The notes beneath the pieces are model-generated. The model saw only the letters and a list, made by a program, of their open reading frames with translations, did not search any database and was not told the origin of the DNA. A stretch of DNA of 47,312 nt from Allomuricauda sp. (GTDB taxonomy: Bacteria; Bacteroidota; Bacteroidia; Flavobacteriales; Flavobacteriaceae): NCBI RefSeq assembly GCF_002699205.1, contig NZ_PABT01000036.1:1-47312 (forward strand), written 5' to 3'. The stretch's first letter is position 1. The number at the start of each line of letters is the position of its first letter. A program made the translations under genes and the position numbers. Positions 1 through 8,804 of this stretch are shown in pieces.

Positions 1-90
1 AACTAAGTTTAACCCACGGATAGATCAAATCTGGGCAGTCCATTTGCCATGGTCAGTTTCATCCGGCGAAGGTGGGTCACTTTACTCGGC
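1..90. mobile_element. Possible IS21-family element end (non-coding terminal repeats)
   Basis: There is no gene here. Two degenerate direct copies of a GGTCAnTTTnnTCcGG motif lie at 51-66 (GGTCAGTTTCATCCGG) and 75-89 (GGTCACTTTACTCGG), 24 bases apart. From memory, such spaced TGGTCA/TCCGG repeats are typical of the non-coding termini of IS21-family elements in Bacteroidota. They directly abut the point where the adjacent rteC reading frame stops prematurely, which fits an insertion junction. No istA or istB is visible because the window begins here, so the assignment rests on pattern only. Confidence 0.4.
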
Positions 91-660
91 TTATCCACCT
101 AAGCAAATATCCCTTAAATTACTTAACTCTTGCACATAATGATTTATTAGTAGATCGTACGCAACAATTTTAGCTACAGCATTGTCGTGGCTTGTAGAAA
201 ACTCTGCGTCAGTATAGAAATGGGAAGTATCTGACACTAAGTTGATTTTATCGTTCCCTCGAAGAAAATAGAACTCGTCTAAAACTGTAGATTCCTCTCT
301 GTAGTATTTTATAAAGTCTAGATTGCGTCTGTTACTTTCTTGAAGTTTTTTTATTTCAGAGTCTATAAACTCTTGTTGAGATTTAATAGTCCCAGCAGGC
401 CTGTGAGTCATAAAACTATGAAGTTTTGCATAAAATTTAAGACGACTATATACATAAGGTTTCTGCTTTTTAAAAAATGTTATTTCTTCTTGAGGGTTCT
501 TGAAGTCATTTTCCCTTACACATATTCGTAATTTTTGAAGATACATCCTAGAAATGGAAATTCCTTTCTCAATATTACTGAAGTCATTAAGGTTGGACTC
601 TTCGATTATTTGGATTTCTTCCTTATAGTCATTTAAAATTTTATTAATTAATTTATGCAA
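91..660 (-). CDS. rteC: RteC-family conjugative-element regulator, C-terminally truncated
   Basis: This 189-residue protein has the RteC family core: EITFFKKQKP near residue 59, a YSRLKFYAKL segment, RPAG, the FIDSEIKKLQ helix, the LDFIKYYREEST block and FSTSHDNAVAKI near residue 155. RteC proteins regulate excision and transfer of Bacteroidetes conjugative transposons. Family members run to roughly 270-290 residues with a C-terminal helical region; here that last third is missing and the frame ends shortly after the core, next to IS21-like repeats. The frame continues directly from the stop of the MFS gene upstream, so the only available start is TTG at 658-660, which may mean a weak or decayed start. 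It is probably non-functional. It marks the island as conjugative-element cargo. Confidence 0.8.
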   Translation of the reverse strand: MHKLINKILNDYKEEIQIIEESNLNDFSNIEKGISISRMYLQKLRICVRENDFKNPQEEITFFKKQKPYVYSRLKFYAKLHSFMTHRPAGTIKSQQEFIDSEIKKLQESNRRNLDFIKYYREESTVLDEFYFLRGNDKINLVSDTSHFYTDAEFSTSHDNAVAKIVAYDLLINHYVQELSNLRDICLGG

Positions 661-687
661 AATATTTGGGGCTTTAAGGTTTGTGGT

Positions 688-1944
688 TTAATTCTCCATC
701 ATTAAAGTATGGTTAAGATCTTCTACGTTTTTATTTGGGGGCTTAAGAAAGACTAGAATCCCAATAGCACCCAGAACAATGCTTCCAGCAATAATAAACG
801 GATAAAAAAAGCCGCCAGCGACTAGCCAAGTTCCCAATACTGGACCTAATATTTGGCCAATGCTATTTGTTGAACTTTGTATAGATATATTCCTACCGGT
901 ATTCTCCTTTGATATCAAAGAAACAGCAGATAGTAGGTTAGGGGTAATCATAGCTCCACCAGCTGCAAAAATGACAATGAGGCCATATACTACCAATTCA
1001 TTATTAAAAAATGGGAAAATTATTAAGGCTGTTCCTGATATTAATAGGCCTACTGCAATCTGTTTTTTTGTTGACAAAAATATTTCGCCATAACTGGCGA
1101 AAATGGGTTGTAATACTGCCATTACCAGGCCGCACAACATAAACCCTATACCTACTTGACTACTGTTAAAGGCTAATTCATCTTTACCATAAATAGAAAA
1201 TACCGTTTCAAATAGTGTCACTACAAACTGCATTATAAAAGAGAGTAGTAACAGCACCATAAAATATTTGCTAAGAGTAAAACCAAATGTCAGTTTTTGA
1301 GTAGTAAACTTGCTAACCCTAGTTGTGTTTTTAAGTCGTTTTAATACTATAATAAAAACAATAAACCCTAATACGGCTGCAAATAGAAACGGGACTGAAA
1401 AACGATCTAAGTGTAACTGCCCAATTTCGTAATCTAAGTGAAGGTTGGTTTGCGAGAGGAATCCACCCAAAACAGGCCCAAAGATAACACCAGAACTTAC
1501 CGCTACACCAGACCAAGCCATTATCTTGGTTCTGCGTTTTTTCGAGGTAATATCACTCAAATAGGCGTTGCTTACTGGAATTACAGAAGAAGTAAAAATA
1601 CCACCAAAAATACGTGCTATATAGAGCATTGTAAGCGAAGTGGCCAAACCAGTAAATAATTGCATTATAACAAAACCTATAAGACCAATTATGATAATAG
1701 GCTTACGCCCATATCTGTCTGAAAGTTTTCCCCAAACAACTACAAATATGAGCTGAAATAATGGATATATACTTGTTAAGAGGCCAATATGAAAATTAAT
1801 CAAGTCAGTATCTAGATTGGCTTTGAGAGCCAATCTCTCCGTGTAGTATGGTAGGGTAGGTAATAAAATACCATACCCTAACATTACCACGAATAAACTC
1901 AAGAGGACTAAAAAAATCCTATTGAGTTTCTCTTTCTTCTCCAT
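688..1944 (-). CDS. MFS drug/metabolite efflux transporter (TetA-like)
   Basis: This 418-residue integral membrane protein has about 12 hydrophobic segments. It carries the major facilitator motif A in the first cytoplasmic loop (GKLSDRYGRKP, near residue 72) and a motif C-like VIFGPVLGG stretch near residue 155, typical of 12-TM drug:H+ antiporters of the TetA/DHA1 type. It acts in the inner membrane, and its substrate cannot be read from the sequence. Its ATG overlaps the stop of the upstream copB ATPase by one base (TAATG), so the two are probably translationally coupled, which suggests a role linked to metal stress, such as export of a metal chelate or a toxic metabolite. It is the last intact gene of the long minus-strand run. 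Confidence 0.85.
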   Translation of the reverse strand: MEKKEKLNRIFLVLLSLFVVMLGYGILLPTLPYYTERLALKANLDTDLINFHIGLLTSIYPLFQLIFVVVWGKLSDRYGRKPIIIIGLIGFVIMQLFTGLATSLTMLYIARIFGGIFTSSVIPVSNAYLSDITSKKRRTKIMAWSGVAVSSGVIFGPVLGGFLSQTNLHLDYEIGQLHLDRFSVPFLFAAVLGFIVFIIVLKRLKNTTRVSKFTTQKLTFGFTLSKYFMVLLLLSFIMQFVVTLFETVFSIYGKDELAFNSSQVGIGFMLCGLVMAVLQPIFASYGEIFLSTKKQIAVGLLISGTALIIFPFFNNELVVYGLIVIFAAGGAMITPNLLSAVSLISKENTGRNISIQSSTNSIGQILGPVLGTWLVAGGFFYPFIIAGSIVLGAIGILVFLKPPNKNVEDLNHTLMMEN

Positions 1945-4046
1945 TATTTTTTACCGATTTTTCGTTTTAACAATTGAGCATTTATAGCAACAATGATTGT
2001 ACTAAGACTCATAAAAACCGCTCCTACAGCTGGTCCCAAAACGAACCCTGAAGAATACAATACTCCGGCAGCTAATGGAATGGCTACTACGTTATATCCC
2101 GTTGCCCAAATCAGATTCTGAATCATTTTATTATAGGTAGCTTTTCCAAAGAGAATTAGATTAGCGATATCTTTTGGGTTACTGTTTACCAAAATAATGT
2201 CTGCAGTTTCGGCCGCTACATCAGTACCAGAGCCGACCGCTATACCGACATCAGCCCTTGCCAAAGCGGGTGCATCATTTACACCATCTCCAGTCATTGC
2301 GACAAATTCATCCTTTGCTTGAAGTTCTTCTACAATTTCCACTTTTTGATGTGGTAATACTTCGGCATAGTATCCATCTAAGCCAAGCTTTTCACTAACG
2401 GCTTTAGCTGTTTTTTCATTATCACCAGTGGCCATTAAGACTTTAATATTATTCTTTTTGAATACTTTAATGGCATCTGCAGATTCTGGCCTTATTTCAT
2501 CGGCAAGCGCAATATAACCTGCTAATTCACCATCAATCAAAACAAAAACAACAGTCTCCGCAGCATCACTATAGGCATCTTTTGGAATGTCTATTTTTTC
2601 ATCTCTTAAATATCCTGGACTCACCACTTTTACCTGTTTGCCCTCCACATTGGCCTCTACACCTTTACCAGTAATGGCATTGAAATTTTCTGGCTTTGGA
2701 ATGGTGATGTTGTCTTCTTTGACTTTTTTGATAATACCTACTGCAATAGGATGTTCCGAGCTCTGTTCCAAGGCACTTGAAAGCCTTAAGATTTCTTCTG
2801 TTGAATATTCTTGATTAACCGATTCAATTCTTGTGACACCAAAATCACCTTTTGTAAGTGTTCCAGTCTTATCAAATAACAGGGCTGATATTTTTCGGGA
2901 TTCTTCAAAAGCTGTTCGATTCCTAATCAATAATCCATTTTGCGCAGATACTGCTGTAGATATAGCAACTACTAATGGAATGGCAAGTCCTAATGCGTGT
3001 GGGCAAGCAATAACCATAACAGTAACCATCCTTTCTAAGGCATATACAAAAGGAAAACCCAATATGAGCCAAACGGCTAGTGTTCCAAAACCAATGACCA
3101 AAGCAATATAGGTTAGCCATTTTGCAGCCCTATCAGAAAGGTTTTGCATTTTAGATTTTGTTTTCTGAGCCTCTTCAACCATAGTAATTACTTTGTTGAG
3201 ATAGCTGTCTTTACCTGTATGTTCTACCTTGACCTTTAAGGTGCTATTACCATTTACTGAACCCCCAATTACTTTATCATTCACTTCTTTTTTTACTGGT
3301 TTGGATTCGCCAGTAAGCATCGACTCATTCAAATAACTGGAACCATCTACTATGATGCCATCTGCAGGAACTTTTTCACCAGGCTTTACTAAAATCACAT
3401 CGTCTTTTAGCAAATCTTCTAAAGGAATATCTTCTATGGTATCGCCCTTTACTCTATGGGCTTCAGCGGGCATCATACTTACTAAAAGTTGTAAAGCTTT
3501 TGATGCTCCTAATACACTTTTCATTTCTATCCAATGGCCTAAAAGCATAATTGCGATTAGTGTTGAAAGTTCCCAGAAAAAATCTTCACCACGTAAACCG
3601 AAAACAGTTGCAGTACTGTAAAAATAGGCAACGCTAATAGCCATAGAAATTAGGGTCATCATCCCTGGTGAACCCTTCTTTATTTCTGACCAAAACCCCT
3701 TTAAAAATGGCCAGCCACCATAAAAATACACTACGGTTGAAAGTGCAAATAGGATATATGGGTTTCCAGGTAAGAGAAATTCATATCCAAAAAATTCCTG
3801 AATCATAGGGGATAAGAATAGAATTGGAATGGTAAGTATTAAAGTTAACCAAAACCGTTTTCGAAAATCGGCAATCATCATTTTGTGATGGTCGTGACCC
3901 ATTTGTCCGTGACCAGGATTGTGACCAGAATGACCACCGCTTCCGTGGTTCATTTTAGAGTGGTCTTCTTTTTTGTGCTTCATCTTTGAATGATCCATTT
4001 TAGAATGGTCCATTTCTTTGTGATTGTGATGTTCGTGGTTTTCCAT
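1944..4046 (-). CDS. copB: Copper/silver-translocating P-type ATPase, CPH type (CopB, P1B-3)
   Basis: This 700-residue inner-membrane pump probably exports Cu or Ag ions from the cytoplasm. The first 57 residues are a His/Met-rich metal-binding tail with repeats such as MDHSKMDHSKMKH; there is no CxxC HMA domain. The actuator TGES is at about 245-248, the transmembrane metal site is Cys348-Pro349-His350, the phosphorylated aspartate is Asp392 in DKTGT, and the hinge TGDGVNDAPAL precedes the last helices. CPH instead of CPC places it in the P1B-3 (CopB) subgroup, associated with Cu(II)/Cu(I)/Ag. It is TAATG-coupled to the MFS gene downstream and follows the nucleotide-ribose block by 18 bases. 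It complements the CPC-type CopA at the right end of the window. Confidence 0.95.
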   Translation of the reverse strand: MENHEHHNHKEMDHSKMDHSKMKHKKEDHSKMNHGSGGHSGHNPGHGQMGHDHHKMMIADFRKRFWLTLILTIPILFLSPMIQEFFGYEFLLPGNPYILFALSTVVYFYGGWPFLKGFWSEIKKGSPGMMTLISMAISVAYFYSTATVFGLRGEDFFWELSTLIAIMLLGHWIEMKSVLGASKALQLLVSMMPAEAHRVKGDTIEDIPLEDLLKDDVILVKPGEKVPADGIIVDGSSYLNESMLTGESKPVKKEVNDKVIGGSVNGNSTLKVKVEHTGKDSYLNKVITMVEEAQKTKSKMQNLSDRAAKWLTYIALVIGFGTLAVWLILGFPFVYALERMVTVMVIACPHALGLAIPLVVAISTAVSAQNGLLIRNRTAFEESRKISALLFDKTGTLTKGDFGVTRIESVNQEYSTEEILRLSSALEQSSEHPIAVGIIKKVKEDNITIPKPENFNAITGKGVEANVEGKQVKVVSPGYLRDEKIDIPKDAYSDAAETVVFVLIDGELAGYIALADEIRPESADAIKVFKKNNIKVLMATGDNEKTAKAVSEKLGLDGYYAEVLPHQKVEIVEELQAKDEFVAMTGDGVNDAPALARADVGIAVGSGTDVAAETADIILVNSNPKDIANLILFGKATYNKMIQNLIWATGYNVVAIPLAAGVLYSSGFVLGPAVGAVFMSLSTIIVAINAQLLKRKIGKK

Positions 4047-4064
4047 TATTGTATTGTTTAAGTG

Positions 4065-4358
4065 TTATCGTAATTTTTTTCTCATTGCATCAGATATGTT
4101 TTCGGCATAGACACCATAGGCATCCACCAAGATGCCCTTAATGCCATCTTTAGATGAAATGGCGTACAGTACACTATTATCGTCGGTACTGCTCATCCCT
4201 TCAAAGCGATGGGTTTCATCAACGTCAAAATCTTCTGGCTGTATTTCAATTTTTAGTGAAGCACACTCCAGACATTCAGGTTTAAGGTTAAAATCATATG
4301 TATAACCATTCGCCTGTAAATCGTTTATTGCTTCTGAAAGTGTATCGTAATTCTTCAT
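4065..4358 (-). CDS. Small acidic conserved protein of unknown function (often named 'phosphoribosylpyrophosphate synthetase')
   Basis: This 97-residue cytosolic protein has no signal peptide or membrane segment. It has an N-terminal helix (LSEAINDLQANGYTYDFNL) followed by a CLEC motif near residue 33 and an acidic middle. From memory, proteins of this shape in Bacteroidota carry the database name phosphoribosylpyrophosphate synthetase. None of the PRPP synthetase motifs (DPH, PRPP-binding DD..STARTM) is present, so that name cannot describe its activity. The ATG overlaps the stop of the secreted-protein gene upstream by four bases (ATGA), and that gene in turn overlaps the true PRPP synthetase, so the three are translationally coupled. 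The paired cysteines could bind metal. Function unknown. Confidence 0.7.
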   Translation of the reverse strand: MKNYDTLSEAINDLQANGYTYDFNLKPECLECASLKIEIQPEDFDVDETHRFEGMSSTDDNSVLYAISSKDGIKGILVDAYGVYAENISDAMRKKLR

Positions 4359-5008
4359 TGAGTTTTTTTATAAGTCATTGTAAAATAGCTATCGTCTTCT
4401 TCTATAAATTTCTGAAAGGTCAACAAGCCATTAGCGTTTAATTTTTCCTTGACGATATAGTTCAATTGCTTAATGCGAATTCCCAAAGCATAGGCTTTTA
4501 TATTTATCTTCGAGCTAATACTGTTCTTGTGGTCGTTTAATTTTCGGTCGTAAATCTTTATGAAGCTTTTTGAGCCAAAAAAGTTCAGTAAGCCAGAATC
4601 AAAACTCATTTCAAGTTCAATATCCTTTAAATTATCTAAATCATATAGCTCAGTAAAGTTTGTAGTTGAGCTATTGATTTCGGTTTCTTTAGAGTTTGGT
4701 TTTGCAAACGGGAATGCCATTACCAAAATATTGGCCTCGTCGGGCTTACAGCGATAGGTGGTAGTGTATTTTTCTGTTGACTTTTTCTCTTTATCAAATA
4801 ACTCTGTTATGACTTCAATTTGATAATACCCATCATCCTCTATAATTTTACCTGCCTTAAATGTTTGCTTATTAAGGAATACACCATCTTCGTCAAAATT
4901 TTCACGAGCTACAGTCCTGTCTGAAATCTGCCCAATGAGCATTTCGGTTTGTCCATACACATAGAGGTTAAATAGGATAAGAAACAGTATGAAGCTTTGT
5001 TTTATCAT
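4355..5008 (-). CDS. Secreted protein of unknown function, beta-rich
   Basis: This 217-residue protein has an N-terminal signal peptide (hydrophobic FILFLILFNLYVYG, probable cleavage after the following Q/T), so it is periplasmic or membrane associated. The mature part looks beta-rich and has a single Cys. The C-terminal half, with alternating charged strands and a closing YFTMTYKKT, vaguely recalls DUF3108-like periplasmic proteins, but I do not recognise a family with confidence. Both ends overlap neighbours by four bases (ATGA): its start lies inside the PRPP synthetase stop, and its stop inside the 97-residue gene. It is odd for an exported protein to be tightly coupled between cytosolic genes; it may monitor or buffer envelope metal while the operon is on. 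Confidence 0.6.
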   Translation of the reverse strand: MIKQSFILFLILFNLYVYGQTEMLIGQISDRTVARENFDEDGVFLNKQTFKAGKIIEDDGYYQIEVITELFDKEKKSTEKYTTTYRCKPDEANILVMAFPFAKPNSKETEINSSTTNFTELYDLDNLKDIELEMSFDSGLLNFFGSKSFIKIYDRKLNDHKNSISSKINIKAYALGIRIKQLNYIVKEKLNANGLLTFQKFIEEDDSYFTMTYKKTQ

Positions 5009-5898
5009 ATGTGATGCATTAATTTCTTTACTTCTTTTGCCATTACATCACTCAGGTCAATTGCATTTGAAGGATGTGGAATGGTATTGCAGGTCACTAT
5101 TTTTTCTGTGCCTGAATCCAATAAGTCTTGATAGGCATTGCCTGAAAAAACAGCGTGTATGCCTATGCAAATTGGTGGTTTCATACCAGCTTTTTTCAAA
5201 TGTTCTACGGTTTCAATCATTGTACGTGCGGTGGAAATAATATCATCAACTAAGATTGGTGTGGCATCTTTATATTTATCTACATCTGGAACTGAAACTT
5301 CCACGTCACGGTCGCCGTGACGTATTTTCTGTAATACCGTAAAAGGTGCGCCTGCATTTTTAGCAACTTCGGAAACCCATTGTTCGCTTTCTGAATCTGG
5401 ACCTATAAGTACCGGATTCTCGATATTTTCTTTAATCCAATCTGAAATAGCATCGGCTGCGTGGATAACTTTGTTTGGGATGTGGTAGACTTCGCTCAAA
5501 GAACTAATCCTGTGCAAGTGAGGGTCAACTGTGGTAAGGCTATCTGCAAAACCGGAAATCAACTTTCCGAAGAACGTAGAAGTAACACCCTCGCCTTGAT
5601 TGAAAATTTTATCTTGCCGCATATAAGCCAAATACGGTGCTACCAAACAGGTGCACATTGCTCCCATTGATTTGGCCGTGTGGCTTAAAAAATACAAGGG
5701 TAACAATTTTTCATCAGGGTTGTGCAAGGTGCATATCAGCACCACACATTTATCTTTAACATCAGAAAGTATACGTGTATAGGATTCTCCATCAGGGAAT
5801 TTTCGTAGAGTGGCCTCGCCCACTTCGGCACCCATTTTTGTGGCCATCAATTCTGTGAGGTCTTCATTTCCAGGAAGACTAAATAATATTGTTTTCAT
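5005..5898 (-). CDS. prs: Ribose-phosphate pyrophosphokinase (PRPP synthetase)
   Basis: This 297-residue cytosolic enzyme makes 5-phosphoribosyl 1-diphosphate and AMP from ribose 5-phosphate and ATP. The family hallmarks are present: FPDGES near 34-39, the ATP-contacting YMRQDK at 92-97, TVDPHLHR near 123-130 with the metal-binding DPH, and the PRPP-binding loop DDIISTARTM at 218-227. At just under 300 residues and lacking some regulatory segments of class I enzymes, it resembles the shorter archaeal-like forms. It follows the AMP/thymidine phosphorylase by 10 bases. The pair suggests a nucleotide-ribose interconversion module: this enzyme releases AMP, which the phosphorylase could consume. 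It is probably an accessory copy; a housekeeping prs would be expected elsewhere. Confidence 0.92.
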   Translation of the reverse strand: MKTILFSLPGNEDLTELMATKMGAEVGEATLRKFPDGESYTRILSDVKDKCVVLICTLHNPDEKLLPLYFLSHTAKSMGAMCTCLVAPYLAYMRQDKIFNQGEGVTSTFFGKLISGFADSLTTVDPHLHRISSLSEVYHIPNKVIHAADAISDWIKENIENPVLIGPDSESEQWVSEVAKNAGAPFTVLQKIRHGDRDVEVSVPDVDKYKDATPILVDDIISTARTMIETVEHLKKAGMKPPICIGIHAVFSGNAYQDLLDSGTEKIVTCNTIPHPSNAIDLSDVMAKEVKKLMHHI

Positions 5899-5908
5899 AT
5901 ATAGTGTC

Positions 5909-7411
5909 TTATTTAATGGTTATTATATCGTTATGGTTACTTCTATAATCTAATGCATAGTTTAGTTCGCCCTGTGATTCAGCATACAGGGTGTACAGTA
6001 ATTGGTTTTTTTCAATTTTTTCATTTAAATGAACATTTAATAGAATTCCAGCAGACTTGGATTGAGGTGCGCCTGATAGTTTTGCAAGCTTCGCTATTTT
6101 CCGGTTGTCAATATTCTTCAAAATACCTGTAGTTTCTGCTTTGATTTCTATTTTATAAGGCGCTAAAACGGGTTGTGTAAAACGTCCTTGGGCGTTACAA
6201 ATGGCAAGGAATTTTTCATATGCTTTTCCAGATTTGAGAATTTTATGTGCGGTTTCCAATCCCATTCCTTTTCCTACTTTTCCAGAAAGTTCTAATAGTT
6301 CAGCGGCTAAAAGCAATGCTCTCTCTGTTAAGTCTTTGGGTGCGTCTGGCTCATTTTGCAAAACTCTTAGTATATCTATGGCTTCTAGAGTTGGACCGAT
6401 ACCTCTACCAACAGGCTGCGTGCCATCCGTAACTACAACTTTTACATTCAATCCAACGGCAGTTCCTACGGCCTCCATATGGTCTTTTAATTTTTGAGCC
6501 ATTTCCATACTTCTTACCTTGGCTGTTTTTCCTACTGGGATATCAATAACAACGTGAGTTGAACCTGCAGCAGCTTTTTTTGAAAGTACGGAAGCAATGA
6601 GCTGTCCTTCACTATCGATATCTAGTGCTTTTTCTACCTTTATAAGAAGGTCATCCGCTGGACTTAATTGAGCGGTACCACCCCAAACAAAACAACCACC
6701 TTCCTGATTCACCACGCCCTCAATCTCGTCTGCAGAAAGTTTTACGTTGGTTAGGACTTCCATTGTGTCGGCTGTACCGGCTGGTGAAGTAATGGCTCGG
6801 GAAGACGTTTTTGGCATTGTAAGTCCATATGCGGCTACAATAGCCACTACCAAGGGTGTGGTTCGGTTTCCAGGCAATCCACCAATACAATGCTTATCGA
6901 CTACAATATCCTTGTTCCAATTTAATTGTTTTCCTGAAGCTATCATCGCTTGGGTAAGGTCTGATATTTCATTTATGTCCATTCTGTCACCTGCACAAGC
7001 TGTTATAAATGCAGAAAGGTGGATATTGGAATAGTCGCCTTCTACGATGTCTGTTATGATGTCGTTGTAGGCTTTATAATCCAATTTTTGATTATAGATT
7101 TTAGCCCTAACGTAGCTTAGCGATTCAATAGGCTCTAAATGAGAAACATAAAGCGTTTGATTTTCGGAAGCTTTCAGTTTTTTTGCAGCAGCATCAGATA
7201 AACCTATTTCATTGTGACTTAGAATATCTGAATTTATAACATTAAGACTTGCAACTATTGTCGTGGTTGTAGTTGATACCCTAATTCTGGTCAAGGCTTC
7301 GAACCCTTCTGAAATACATACGTGGCAATCTTCACGCATATAGACCACGTTCTCATTTTGGGTATAGATACCAAGATGTTTGTATTTTAAAATATTTGAT
7401 GGTTGTTCCAT
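5909..7411 (-). CDS. AMP phosphorylase / putative thymidine phosphorylase
   Basis: This 500-residue protein is in the pyrimidine-nucleoside phosphorylase superfamily, in the long subgroup with an extra N-terminal beta domain (residues 1-85) seen in archaeal AMP phosphorylases. The catalytic core shows DKHCIGGLPGNRTT near 167-180, MPKTSSRAITSPAGTADTME near 199-218 and the C-terminal lobe typical of the fold. Archaeal members convert a nucleoside 5'-monophosphate and phosphate to free base and ribose 1,5-bisphosphate; bacterial members are usually called putative thymidine phosphorylase. The subgroup and the adjacent PRPP synthetase favour an NMP-phosphorolysis role. No ribose-1,5-bisphosphate isomerase or RuBisCO is in the window, so the fate of the product is open. 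The gene lies 3 bases after the RNase gene. Confidence 0.88.
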   Translation of the reverse strand: MEQPSNILKYKHLGIYTQNENVVYMREDCHVCISEGFEALTRIRVSTTTTTIVASLNVINSDILSHNEIGLSDAAAKKLKASENQTLYVSHLEPIESLSYVRAKIYNQKLDYKAYNDIITDIVEGDYSNIHLSAFITACAGDRMDINEISDLTQAMIASGKQLNWNKDIVVDKHCIGGLPGNRTTPLVVAIVAAYGLTMPKTSSRAITSPAGTADTMEVLTNVKLSADEIEGVVNQEGGCFVWGGTAQLSPADDLLIKVEKALDIDSEGQLIASVLSKKAAAGSTHVVIDIPVGKTAKVRSMEMAQKLKDHMEAVGTAVGLNVKVVVTDGTQPVGRGIGPTLEAIDILRVLQNEPDAPKDLTERALLLAAELLELSGKVGKGMGLETAHKILKSGKAYEKFLAICNAQGRFTQPVLAPYKIEIKAETTGILKNIDNRKIAKLAKLSGAPQSKSAGILLNVHLNEKIEKNQLLYTLYAESQGELNYALDYRSNHNDIITIK

Positions 7412-7414
7412 AGC

Positions 7415-8776
7415 TTATTTTATTTCTTTAATGGTATATAGTTGTGGAATCTCAGCATCCCAAGCGTAAGTGTCTTTGATTCCTTTTTGTAGGGCTTCTG
7501 CACTTTCTTTCTCACCGTGAACAATAAAAATTTGTTCTGGTTTGTTTTCTATCTCGTCCATCCAATCCAAAAGTTCTTTATGGTCTGCGTGTGCAGACAG
7601 TCCCTCAATTTCTGCAACTTGCATATGAAATGGCACCCATTTTCCATAAACTTTGAGTTCCTTGTCACCTTCCAACAGTTTTCTACCACGGGTTCCTTCA
7701 GCTTGATATCCAACAAAAAGCAAGGTGTTATTTGGGTTTTGGGCTTGGGTTTCGAGATAGTTGAGCATTCTGCCACCCGTGAGCATTCCACTACCTGCAA
7801 TTACGATTTTTGGATTGTTGTCCGTTCTTAGTTCCATTGTTTCGCGATAGCTACTAACGACAGTGAAGTGTGAACACATTTCTTCACATTCATATTCTTC
7901 TAATTTGTGCCAATCTCTTGTGCGGTGGAATAATTCTAGTACATTAGCACCCATAGGGCTGTCCATTATCATTTGCACTTTAGGGATTTTGTCTTTCTTG
8001 AGTAATCTCCAAAAAATCAGCATCATCAATTGGGCTCGTTCTACCGAAAAGCTAGGTATAAATAAACTGCCACCTCTATTGATGGTATCGTTGACCAATT
8101 TTTCTATCTGTGGAATTGCTTCCACTTCGTCTGGATGAAACCTACCTCCGTAGGTTGACTCTATTAATAATACATCTGCCTTTTTTGGCTTTAAAGGTGG
8201 ATACAATAGTAAGTCGTTAGTTCTTCCTATGTCTCCCGAAAACACAAAACGTTTTCCGTTTATATCCAATTCAATGTAGGTTGCACCAAGAATGTGTCCG
8301 TTGTATTGAAATCGAACCTTCACATTTTTGAGAATGGGTAGCCATTGCGATGGCGGCACCCCTTTGAAGTAAGGAACGGTTTTTTCTACATCCTTTAAAT
8401 CGTACAATGGTTTAGCCGGGTTGTGTTTAGAATAGCCTTCTTTGTTAGCGCGTTCGGCTTCTTGTTCTTGTATTTTGGCACTATCGTTCAATATAATTTT
8501 TGCAATATCCAAAGTGGGATTAGTACCATAGATGGGGCCTTTAAAGCCTTGCTTTACCAATCTTGGCAAATAGCCTGTGTGGTCCATATGGCCGTGAGTG
8601 AGTAAAACCGCATCAATATCAACAACATTAACTGGCGGGTACTCCCAGTTTTTTGCGCGTAGTTCTTTCAATCCCTGAAAAAGGCCGCAGTCTATCAGTA
8701 TTTTTCTAACACCAGTATCTACCAGATATTTTGAACCTGTTACGGTACCAGCTGCTCCTAAAAAGTGTATATGCAT
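7415..8776 (-). CDS. Metallo-beta-lactamase/beta-CASP RNA-processing exonuclease
   Basis: This 453-residue cytosolic protein is a Zn-dependent ribonuclease of the CPSF/Ysh1-like family. Motif 1 is at the N-terminus (FLGAAGTVTGSKYLV), motif 2 HGHMDH is at 61-66, further ligand regions include NGHILGATYIEL and FSGDIGR, the beta-CASP cap contains the ESTYGGRFHP block, and motif C-like GLSAHADHKELLDW plus the RMMBL tail IFIVHGEKESA complete the fold. No KH domain is present. Degradation of RNA would supply NMP substrates to the downstream phosphorylase, which is the inferred link between the two. It follows the ATP-cone nuclease gene by 28 bases in the same direction. Confidence 0.9.
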   Translation of the reverse strand: MHIHFLGAAGTVTGSKYLVDTGVRKILIDCGLFQGLKELRAKNWEYPPVNVVDIDAVLLTHGHMDHTGYLPRLVKQGFKGPIYGTNPTLDIAKIILNDSAKIQEQEAERANKEGYSKHNPAKPLYDLKDVEKTVPYFKGVPPSQWLPILKNVKVRFQYNGHILGATYIELDINGKRFVFSGDIGRTNDLLLYPPLKPKKADVLLIESTYGGRFHPDEVEAIPQIEKLVNDTINRGGSLFIPSFSVERAQLMMLIFWRLLKKDKIPKVQMIMDSPMGANVLELFHRTRDWHKLEEYECEEMCSHFTVVSSYRETMELRTDNNPKIVIAGSGMLTGGRMLNYLETQAQNPNNTLLFVGYQAEGTRGRKLLEGDKELKVYGKWVPFHMQVAEIEGLSAHADHKELLDWMDEIENKPEQIFIVHGEKESAEALQKGIKDTYAWDAEIPQLYTIKEIK

Positions 8777-8804
8777 TATAATATTGTTTATTTATTCTTT
8801 AATT

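Noticed and set aside
2587..3621. Several plus-strand frames opposite copB
   Set aside because: They oppose a fully conserved P-type ATPase and have no protein-like features.
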